The notes beneath the pieces are model-generated. The model worked only from the letters and a program-made list of their open reading frames with translations. It ran no database searches and had not been told where the DNA came from. Below are positions 15,032 to 21,940 of a stretch of 35,799 nt of DNA, one piece after another. The position numbers and the translations under genes are program-made. Origin of the DNA: Euzebyales bacterium (lineage in GTDB: Bacteria > Actinomycetota > Nitriliruptoria > Euzebyales > JAHELV01); contig DASUUK010000108.1 of assembly GCA_036374135.1 (NCBI GenBank), positions 1 through 35,799 on the forward strand. Reading direction: 5' to 3'. Every line of letters starts with the position of its first letter. The first letter of the stretch is position 1.

Positions 15032-16825
15032 CTACAGGTCGTTGAGCCCGTCGAGGATGGGCCAGAGCGCGGCGGGGGTTGTGGCGTAGTCGTAGTGGCT
15101 GCCGCCGATCGCGCCGCCGTCGATGACCGCGTCGACGAAGCGTTCGACGCGTGCGGCGGTCACCGGTGTGTTCTCGGTGCCCGGGTCGTCCACGCCGCCC
15201 TCGACGGTGACCGCACGACCGGTCAGCGTCCGTGCGCGGATCGTCTGGTCGTAGACCCAGTCGTAGACCTGGGCGGCGGTGTACGGGCACACCTCGGGGC
15301 CGGGGCAGCTGTCGCGGAATGACCACAGGGCCATCGGGACGACGACGTCGCTGCGGGCGCCGACGGCGGCCCAGGGGAAGCCCTCCCAGTTGTTGCCTGG
15401 GTCGGTCGCGAACGGTGACGGCACGATCGCGGCCATCATCGCGCCGGTGGCCGCCCGCACCTGGGTGAGGTGGTCGACGAGGCGGATGTTGAACTGGTTG
15501 CGGGTGACCTCGTCGAGGCGTTCGATGTCGATGCCGACGGCGTCGAACCGCTGCCCGCCGGGACTGGTGAACTCGGCGATCGCGACCGTGCGGCGCACGT
15601 CGCGGGTCATGTTCCCGTAGGCCGGCAGGTACCAGCCCACCACGTTGATGTTCCGTGCGTGGGCGGCGTCGAGCCACGCGCCGGCCGCCACGGCGTCGTG
15701 GAAGTCGTCGGTGTCGGTGAAGCGGGCGGTGGCCAGGAACAGGGTGCGCACACCACGGGACGCCATGTCCGCGACGGCGGTCTCAGGATCCAGGGTGGCG
15801 TAGTCGAACACGTCGACCCAGGTGCTCAGCCGCCGGAACGGGCGCCACGCGTCGATGGTGGCCCACCCGCTCCATGCGGCGGTCGGTGCGCGTCGGACAG
15901 CGTGGGCGAGCATTCCGTTCGTGCGCTTGGCGGCGATGCGCACGTCGTCGCCGTCGTCGATCGCCGATGGCCCGGACGTGAACGTGCCGCCCAGCGACGT
16001 CCAGCCGCTCCAGCCGGCGCCGCTGACGTACCGCTTCAGCCACATCGCCGAGGTGCCGCTGCGTCGGGCGGCGATGTCGAGCAGACCCTGACCGGGTGCG
16101 GCGATGGCCGGCTGGGAGGTCAGGCCGGTGCCGCGCGACCGCCATGGCGACCAGCCGCTGCCCTGGACGTAGGCGCGGTGCCGCAGCGTGTTGTTGACGC
16201 CGCGCGCGACCACGTCGATGCGTCCGGGGGCCCATGAGGCCGCGGCGGGGCTGGACGTCAGGGTGCCGCCACGCGACCGCCACGCCGACCAGCCCTGTCC
16301 GGATATGAAGGTACGGTGGCGGAGCGTCGCGTCGCTGCCGCGGGCGAACACGTCCAGCCGACCCGGGGCCCACGACGCGACGGCTGGCGCCGACGTCAGC
16401 GTCCCGCCGAGTGACTCCCAGCGCGACCAGGCGCCGTTGCGGTACCAACGGTGCTTGAGCTTGTTGTCGTTGCCGCGGGCGAACACGTCCAGGCGGCCCG
16501 GCGCCCACGACACCGCCGCAGGCTGGGACGCCAACGCGCCGCCCAGATTCAGCTGGCGGGTCCACGAGCCGCCCGCCGGCTGATAGCGGTGGGCCAACCT
16601 GCCCGACGACGCACGCCAGAAGACGTCGATCCGCCCGGGCTTCAGGCCCGTGATCGCGGGCGAGGACCGCTCGGTCGACGGCAGCGCCGCAGGCGCCGCG
16701 GCCGCGGTCACCGGCGACGCGACCAGCGATGCGACCATCGCCAACGCCATGACCAGCAGCACAGCACGCCACCGGCCGGCGTGACGCGGCAGCGGCGACC
16801 ATCCACGTGCGACGCGACCGTCCAT
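15032..16825 (-). CDS. Secreted PLL-like beta-propeller plus TIM-barrel glycosidase-like protein
   Basis: The 597-residue protein starts at ATG 16825; a basic N-terminus and the segment AVLLVMALAMVASLVASPV followed by AAAA form a signal peptide cut near residue 43. Residues 58-325 hold about six repeats of 45-48 residues with the pattern APGRLDVFARG...L.HR....GWS.W.SLGGTLTS.PA, as in PLL-like or fucose-binding lectin propellers (DUF346 type). The C-terminal 260 residues resemble a TIM-barrel glycosidase-like domain: WVDVFDYATLDPETAVADMA, VVGWYLPAYG, FDAVGIDIERLDE with acidic residues at a strand end, and VVVPMALWSFRD. Such proteins bind and may cleave surface or environmental glycans. The catalytic residues and substrate cannot be assigned. 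It faces away from the stress island and is separated from it by a 425-base gap. Confidence 0.8.
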   Translation of the reverse strand: MDGRVARGWSPLPRHAGRWRAVLLVMALAMVASLVASPVTAAAAPAALPSTERSSPAITGLKPGRIDVFWRASSGRLAHRYQPAGGSWTRQLNLGGALASQPAAVSWAPGRLDVFARGNDNKLKHRWYRNGAWSRWESLGGTLTSAPAVASWAPGRLDVFARGSDATLRHRTFISGQGWSAWRSRGGTLTSSPAAASWAPGRIDVVARGVNNTLRHRAYVQGSGWSPWRSRGTGLTSQPAIAAPGQGLLDIAARRSGTSAMWLKRYVSGAGWSGWTSLGGTFTSGPSAIDDGDDVRIAAKRTNGMLAHAVRRAPTAAWSGWATIDAWRPFRRLSTWVDVFDYATLDPETAVADMASRGVRTLFLATARFTDTDDFHDAVAAGAWLDAAHARNINVVGWYLPAYGNMTRDVRRTVAIAEFTSPGGQRFDAVGIDIERLDEVTRNQFNIRLVDHLTQVRAATGAMMAAIVPSPFATDPGNNWEGFPWAAVGARSDVVVPMALWSFRDSCPGPEVCPYTAAQVYDWVYDQTIRARTLTGRAVTVEGGVDDPGTENTPVTAARVERFVDAVIDGGAIGGSHYDYATTPAALWPILDGLNDL

Positions 16826-17250
16826 GGCTCGACTCCCGACAACACCCGCGATGGACCACCCACCGTCGGCTGCACACAACGCCACTGTCGCGCGCGACAG
16901 ATCGTGGCGACAGAGTCCGTAGCCCCGTCGCGCACGGCGTTCGACCCACCTCACCTACGGCCGTCTCCGCGAACCACCCGGGCATCAACCGGTCGGTGAC
17001 GACAGCCGCCACGTCTGACCCCTGCCCGGCCACGACATGCGACGCGGAAGGCCCCTCGGTTTGGGCGGCGCGGCACGGCGTGGCCGGTTCGGACGCCCAC
17101 GGTCCAGCCGCCCGCCTCAGTCATCAACGTCCCGTGCACGAGAGGAGGGCGCCGAACGACGGCGGACAACGCTGGACGGTGGCTGCTCGGTCGTGCACGC
17201 TGACAGTCAGAGCATCTTCGCATTCGCTGCGGAAATCGAGGAGGGTGTCT
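16826..17250. promoter_or_regulatory. Divergent promoter region with a perfect 14-bp palindrome
   Basis: This 425-base gap separates the secreted glycosidase-like gene (minus) from the CBS gene (plus). It contains the perfect palindrome TGTCGCGCGCGACA at 16886-16899, flanked by a second inverted pair CGCCAC/GTGGCG (left arm abutting, right arm four bases off). It lies 61 bases upstream of the glycosidase start, a good place for an operator. No gene is supported in the gap. Confidence 0.45.
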
Positions 17251-17688
17251 GTGAAGGTCCGCGAGTGGATGACCGCCGAACCAGTGACGGTGACCGCAGC
17301 CGCGACCGTGGGCCGGGCCCGCGACCTGCTCGAGACACGCGGTGTCCGCCACCTGCCAGTCGTCGACTCCCACACCCACGTCGTCGGCATCGTCAGCAAC
17401 CGGGACGTCGCGATCACCGACGCCATGCTCCGCGCAGCGCTCCGACAGCACGACGTCGCCGCGCTGCTCGACGACGACCGGACCGTCGAAGCCGTGATGT
17501 CGCCCGCACCACAGACCATCGACATGGACGCGCCGATCGAGGACGCCGCGCGCGTGTTCGCCTCACAACGCATCAGTGCGCTGCCGGTCGTCGACGACGA
17601 CCGGCGCGTGATCGGCATCCTGACGACGACGGACTGCCTCCTCGCCGTGCTCCAGGACGCCGACCGCACGTCACAGGGACCGCGATAG
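17251..17688 (+). CDS. Two-CBS-domain protein (HRP1-like)
   Basis: The 145-residue protein consists almost only of two CBS domains. CBS 1 runs from MTAEPVTVTAAATVGRARDL through GVRHLPVVDSHTHVVGIVSNRDV; CBS 2 runs from VMSPAPQTIDMDAPIEDAAR through ISALPVVDDDRRVIGILTTTDCL. CBS pairs bind adenine nucleotides (AMP, ATP, NAD or S-adenosylmethionine) and act as energy sensors. The size and layout are those of mycobacterial HRP1 (Rv2626c, 143 residues), a DosR-regulon member, although the loop between the domains differs. GTG 17251 was chosen because GAGGAGGG lies six bases upstream; a GTG at 17245 is too close to that site. It is the first gene on the plus strand of the stress island; partners are unknown. 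Confidence 0.88.
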   Translation: MKVREWMTAEPVTVTAAATVGRARDLLETRGVRHLPVVDSHTHVVGIVSNRDVAITDAMLRAALRQHDVAALLDDDRTVEAVMSPAPQTIDMDAPIEDAARVFASQRISALPVVDDDRRVIGILTTTDCLLAVLQDADRTSQGPR

Positions 17689-17698
17689 GGTCGACGCC

Positions 17699-17733
17699 TC
17701 AGTCCCTGTTCACCGCGCACAGTAGGGGACTGA
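17699..17733 (+). promoter_or_regulatory. Inverted repeat TCAGTCCC...GGGACTGA between the CBS and GT4 genes
   Basis: Arms TCAGTCCC and GGGACTGA (17699-17706 and 17726-17733), with a weak inner TGT/ACA pair, enclose a 19-base spacer. It lies 10 bases after the CBS stop codon and about 125 bases before the GT4 start. It could form a terminator hairpin, though without a T-tract. The repeated GGGACTGA also resembles half of a DosR-type box (GGGACTNNNGNCC). I cannot decide between the two readings. Confidence 0.4.
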
Positions 17734-17857
17734 TGGCGCAGCGCCTCGCTGGGGCCGCTGGATGGCCGCGAATCACGGGCCGTTCGGCCCTGTGTCTGGG
17801 AGGGCGTGCGACGAGCCTGGACTGTGCCCCGGGGGAGACACAGCGGGGAGGGACACG

Positions 17858-18946
17858 ATGAGGATCCTGCAGGTCGCCCCGCCGTGGTTCGCGGTTCCGC
17901 CGGTCGGTTACGGGGGCATTGAACGTGTGATCGCGCTCCTGGCGGACGGATTGGTCGCTGCCGGCCACGACGTGACGCTGCTCGCCTCCGGTGGTTCGCA
18001 GACGTCGGCGCGCCTGTGGTCGGTCTTCGATGAGCCACCGTCGCGGGCGCTCGGCTCTCCCGCACGTGAGATCACCCATTGGATGAGGGCCTACGGGTCG
18101 CGCAACGAGTTCGATGTCATCCATGACCACTCGTCGATCGTCGGGGCGGCGCTGGCGGCCGTGGCCGACGGTCCGCCGGTCGTGCACACCGTCCACGGCC
18201 CGTGGGAGTCCCCGATCGCCGCGGCCTACCACGCGCTGCCCCCGGGGCTGCACATCGTGGCGATCAGCAAGGATCACGCGCGGCGAGCACCGTCCGGGCT
18301 GCATGTCGACGTCGTCCACAACGGGGTCGATACGGTACGGCTGCCGTTCCGAGCCGCGCCCGACGCCGATGGCCACCTCGCCTTCGTCGGGCGCGCGAAC
18401 CCTAACAAGGGGCCGGACACGGCGATCGAGGTCGCGCGGCGGGTGGGTCGTCGGCTGCGTATGGCGCTGAAGATCAACGAACCCGATGAATGCAGCTACT
18501 TCGACGACGTCATCCGGCCGCTCCTCGCGCGCGCAGATGTGGATCTGGTGGTCAACGGGTCGGCAGGGCAGGCCGAGGAGGTGCTCGCGGGAGCGGCGGT
18601 CAGCGTGGTGCCACTGGCCTGGGACGAGCCGTTCGGCCTCGTGCTCGCCGAGTCGTTGGCGTGTGGTACTCCGGTGGCCGCATTCGCTCGTGGCGCGGCG
18701 GCGGAGATCGTCGACGACGGTGTGACCGGGGTGCTGGTCGCACCGGGGGATGTGGCCGGACTGTGCGCGGGAGTCGAGACCGCGACGGGAATGTCGCGCA
18801 AGGCATGCCGCGAGCGGATGGACCGACGGTTCTCGGCCGAGCACATGGTCGCGCGGTACGACGCCCTGTACCAACGGGTCGTGCGGCAGGACATGTCATC
18901 GGTGCGGCGCCGTGCGACGCGTGTGCTCTCGACCTTGCGGGGCTGA
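17858..18946 (+). CDS. Glycosyltransferase family 4
   Basis: This 362-residue GT-B enzyme starts MRILQVAPPWFAVPPVGYGGIE; the Gly-rich loop GGIER is typical of GT4 donor/acceptor binding. The N-domain includes FDVIHDHSS and the C-domain HLAFVGRANPNKGPDTAIEVA, the standard 'GR....KG...AI' donor-site segment. The signature E-x7-E appears in EPFGLVLAESLACGTPVAAF, followed by GAAAEIVDDGVTG. It is a retaining, nucleotide-sugar-dependent transferase; acceptor and sugar are unknown. ATG 17858 was chosen because GGGGAGGGA stands just upstream. It is followed 100 bases later by the debranching-type enzyme on the same strand, so the two may act on a glycogen- or trehalose-like glycan. It is one of several carbohydrate genes in the island. 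Confidence 0.88.
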   Translation: MRILQVAPPWFAVPPVGYGGIERVIALLADGLVAAGHDVTLLASGGSQTSARLWSVFDEPPSRALGSPAREITHWMRAYGSRNEFDVIHDHSSIVGAALAAVADGPPVVHTVHGPWESPIAAAYHALPPGLHIVAISKDHARRAPSGLHVDVVHNGVDTVRLPFRAAPDADGHLAFVGRANPNKGPDTAIEVARRVGRRLRMALKINEPDECSYFDDVIRPLLARADVDLVVNGSAGQAEEVLAGAAVSVVPLAWDEPFGLVLAESLACGTPVAAFARGAAAEIVDDGVTGVLVAPGDVAGLCAGVETATGMSRKACRERMDRRFSAEHMVARYDALYQRVVRQDMSSVRRRATRVLSTLRG

Positions 18947-19046
18947 CCGACGCCGCGCGCCCGGACGGGGTGCCGTCTATCCTGAGCAGCGGTTCGAACG
19001 GTGACCGTCGCGGCCCCGCTGGTCGACGCGACGTCGTGGAGGCCGC

Positions 19047-21158
19047 ATGGCTGCTCACCCATCGGGTCCGATCAACGAGCTCGTGTGCATCGCGGGCGAC
19101 TCGTTCTGCCTCTCTGCGGTGTCGGGTCAGGTCGTCGCCGGCGACCAGGGTCTGTTCATCCGTGATACGCGCGTGCTGAACCGGTTCGAGTTGCACGTCA
19201 ACGGCAGGGAGCCGGCGCCACTGACGGGTTCGATCATCGGCAGCGGAGCCGCGCGCTTCTGCTTGTCGTCGTTCGGCGGTGATCGGTCGGACGATCCGAC
19301 GTTGTTCGTCGATCGCCGGCGTGTGATCGCGCACTCGATGGTCGACGACATCCGTGTCACGAACTACGGGTGCTCCGAGCGGCACGTGATTCTCGAGCTC
19401 TTCGCCGCCTCGGACTTCGCGTACATCTTCGACGTCAAGCACGGTCGTGCGATGGCGCCCGCGCAGATCGTCGGCGTCCATGGTGGGCTGCGGTTCGTCG
19501 ACCGCCAGGCCGATCGTCAGGTGGTGGTGCGGCCGACGCCGCCTGCCGACGTCGTGGACGCCGACAGCGGTCGGTTGCTGTGGTCGCTGACGCTGCCTGC
19601 TCGGGCGTCGTGGGACCTCACCGTTGCGGTCGGGTTCCTGACGCCCGAGTCGACGACGTGGCCGACCCGCACCTGGGCGGTCGCGACGCAGCATCCCGAG
19701 CCGGCCACCTCGCCGCCGTGGTCGGGGCCCACCGTCGAATGCAGCAACAGCGAGCTGCCACGCCTCGTCGATCGCTCGCTGACAGATCTGGCGTCGCTGC
19801 TGGTCGAGGACCCCCTCGACACGTCCGACATGTTCCTTGCCGCCGGCAGCCCCTGGTTCCTCACGCTGTTCGGGCGGGACGCACTGTGGGCTGCGCAGAT
19901 GATGCTGCCGGTGACCGTCGATCTCGCGCATCACACGTTGCGGGTGCTGGCTCGTAGGCAGGGACAGCGCCACGACGACGCGACCGAGGAGGCGCCGGGC
20001 AAGATCCTGCACGAGGTCCGCCATGGGGGCCTGGTCGAGCGGTCCGATCTACCGGCGCGCTACTACGGCAGCATCGACGCGACCCCGCTGTGGGTGGTCC
20101 TCCTGTCGGAGGCGTGGCGGTGGGGACTTCCCGACGACGACGTCGTCGCGCTGCTGCCCGCGTGCGAACGGGCGTTGGAGTGGATGGCCCGTGACGGCGA
20201 TCCGGACGGCGACGGCTTCCTCGAGTACGCGGGCGCCGGCACCGGCCTGGCGAACCAGGGCTGGAAGGACTCCTTCGACGCCATACCGTTCGCCAACGGC
20301 GCGCTGGCCACGGCGCCGATCGCGCTGTGCGAGGTGCAGGGGTACGCCCACGCTGCCGCTGTGCGTGCCGCGGAGCTGCTCGACCACTTCGGACGGCCGG
20401 GCGGCGACCGGTGGCGCGAGTGGGCGGCCGTGTTGCGGCGCCGGTTCCGGGAGCGCTTCTGGATCGAGGACGCCGCCGGCGCGTATCCGGCGCTCGCGCT
20501 CGACCGTCACAAACGCAGGGTCGACGCGGTGGCGTCGAACATGGGGCATCTGCCCGGGACCGGCATCGTCGACGACGCCGAGACCGCACGGATCGCGGCC
20601 CGGCTGGCGGCACCCGAGATGGCGAGCGGCTGGGGTCTGCGGACGCTGTCCGCGGCCTCGCCGCGGTTCAATCCGCTCTCGTATCACGGCGGCTCTGTCT
20701 GGCCCCACGACACCGTCATCGCGGCGACGAACCTCGCGATGGCCGGTCACGGTGATGCGGCGATGCGCCTGGTCGGTGGGCTCGTGGAGGCGGCGTCGTC
20801 GTTCCGGGATCGGCTGCCGGAGCTGTTCGGCGGTGATCAGCGCGTCGATGGCCTGCCGCCGCTGCCGTATCCGGCAGCGTGCCGGCCCCAGGCCTGGTCC
20901 GCCGCGTCGGCGGTGCTGCTGCTGCGGAGCCTGTTGGGGCTGGACCCGCATGTTGCGCAGCGGATCCTGCGACTGCGTCCGGTGTGGCCACCGCCCTACC
21001 CGCGGCTGGCGGTGTCGGGCCTGCGGGTCGCTGGTGAGCGGCTGTCCGTCTCGATCGACAGCGGGGGTGTATGGATCGACGAGCAGCCGGCCGCCGTGGA
21101 CGTCGAGGTCGTCGGTGCCCCGCAGCGGGAGCGCCCGCCTCGCTTCCGGGCGGCCTGA
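19047..21158 (+). CDS. Amylo-alpha-1,6-glucosidase / glycogen-debranching-type enzyme
   Basis: The 703-residue protein opens with an N-terminal beta-sandwich of the GDE_N_bis type (VVAGDQGLFIRDTRVLNRFEL, then LELFAASDFAYIFDVKHGR). An (alpha/alpha)6 barrel follows, with motifs of bacterial amylo-alpha-1,6-glucosidases: AAGSPWFLTLFGRDALWAA (about 268), EEAPGKILHEVRHG (about 312), YYGSIDATPLWVVLL, DGDGFLEYAG, NQGWKDSFDAI and YHGGSVWPHDT. In other bacteria this group removes alpha-1,6 branches or acts on related glucosides. The GTGGAGG before the ATG fits as ribosome-binding site. It ends 17 bases before the convergent universal-stress gene. Together with the GT4 and GH65 genes it points to mobilisation of storage glucan or disaccharide. 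The true substrate is not shown by the sequence. Confidence 0.88.
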   Translation: MAAHPSGPINELVCIAGDSFCLSAVSGQVVAGDQGLFIRDTRVLNRFELHVNGREPAPLTGSIIGSGAARFCLSSFGGDRSDDPTLFVDRRRVIAHSMVDDIRVTNYGCSERHVILELFAASDFAYIFDVKHGRAMAPAQIVGVHGGLRFVDRQADRQVVVRPTPPADVVDADSGRLLWSLTLPARASWDLTVAVGFLTPESTTWPTRTWAVATQHPEPATSPPWSGPTVECSNSELPRLVDRSLTDLASLLVEDPLDTSDMFLAAGSPWFLTLFGRDALWAAQMMLPVTVDLAHHTLRVLARRQGQRHDDATEEAPGKILHEVRHGGLVERSDLPARYYGSIDATPLWVVLLSEAWRWGLPDDDVVALLPACERALEWMARDGDPDGDGFLEYAGAGTGLANQGWKDSFDAIPFANGALATAPIALCEVQGYAHAAAVRAAELLDHFGRPGGDRWREWAAVLRRRFRERFWIEDAAGAYPALALDRHKRRVDAVASNMGHLPGTGIVDDAETARIAARLAAPEMASGWGLRTLSAASPRFNPLSYHGGSVWPHDTVIAATNLAMAGHGDAAMRLVGGLVEAASSFRDRLPELFGGDQRVDGLPPLPYPAACRPQAWSAASAVLLLRSLLGLDPHVAQRILRLRPVWPPPYPRLAVSGLRVAGERLSVSIDSGGVWIDEQPAAVDVEVVGAPQRERPPRFRAA

Positions 21159-21175
21159 TGCTCTCCCGGACGCGG

Positions 21176-21940
21176 TCACGGTCGGGGCTCCACCCCGACC
21201 GGCAGGAGGAGAACAGGGACGGGTGACTGTGCGAGCATCGCGCGGACGATCGGCGCGTGTGTCCCGCTCAGCTTCTGCGACCACCGTAGCGCGACGAGGT
21301 CAATCGCGGCGCGCCGTGTGACGTCCAGCAGCGAGTCGGCGACGTCGCCCGAGCGGAGCCAGAGCTGCTCGGCCCCGGGCGGCGCGTACCGGGATGCGAA
21401 GCCCGATGACCACGCCGACGCCGCATGGTGAGGTTGGTCCCAGAACCGCGGGACGGTCGACGGCATGAAGACGTGCAGTGGGATCAGTTGCGCCCCGTGG
21501 TCGAGGAGCCGCGTCAGCAGTTCGTCGGCGGTCTGTCCGGTCGATCCCTCCAGGGGCAGCAGCACCCGTCGGACGTCGGTCGTGGTGGCGGCTGGCGGTG
21601 TCACGACCACCGGCCGCTCGGCGGCCACTGCAACGGCCAACGCGGTGTGTCCGGCCGGGAGCTTGCCGCTCGAATCACCGCGCGCACCGATGACCGTCGC
21701 GGCGACGTCATGGTCACTCGCCGCGTCGATGATGGTCGCCGTGACATCATCGGCGACGATGGAGAGGTCGGCGCCATGCCGTGTGGCGATCCTGGCGATC
21801 CGTGGCGGCGCTGCCGTGCGCCCGTCGCTGCGGGCGTGCAGCGCGACGAGGTCGACGCCGAGGCGGTCGGCGAGCGCGCGCGCCACGCCCATGACCGCCG
21901 ATGCGGCCGAGCTGGCATCGATGGCGGCGATGATCTTCAC
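21176..21940 (-). CDS. Universal stress protein with two UspA-like halves
   Basis: The 254-residue protein has two tandem Usp-like halves. The first starts KIIAAIDASSAA and ends GARGDSSGKLPAGHTALAVAVAAERPVVVTPP, a near match to the ATP-binding G-2x-G-9x-G pattern (with one residue less). The second starts VRRVLLPLEGSTGQTADELL and ends with VRAMLAQSPVPVLLLPV but lacks that glycine pattern. Tandem Usps of this size occur in actinobacteria, including DosR-regulon members. GTG 21940 overlaps the stop codon of the upstream GH65 gene by four bases, so translation is coupled and this is the last gene of the seven-gene acs-pdh operon. A longer open frame upstream is discarded, as it lies within the GH65 gene. 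Its exact role in energy stress is unknown. Confidence 0.82.
   Translation of the reverse strand: MKIIAAIDASSAASAVMGVARALADRLGVDLVALHARSDGRTAAPPRIARIATRHGADLSIVADDVTATIIDAASDHDVAATVIGARGDSSGKLPAGHTALAVAVAAERPVVVTPPAATTTDVRRVLLPLEGSTGQTADELLTRLLDHGAQLIPLHVFMPSTVPRFWDQPHHAASAWSSGFASRYAPPGAEQLWLRSGDVADSLLDVTRRAAIDLVALRWSQKLSGTHAPIVRAMLAQSPVPVLLLPVGVEPRP

Noticed and set aside
14729-15322. A possible plus-strand membrane protein with an N-terminal hydrophobic stretch
   Set aside because: Only the first 25 residues look membrane-like. The rest is Arg-rich and the 3' part is antisense to the secreted glycosidase-like gene. No ribosome-binding site is seen.
15950-16560. Direct repeats that might be a CRISPR-like or satellite array
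   Set aside because: The period of about 140 bases equals 45-48 codons, and the repeats encode the propeller blades in one frame.
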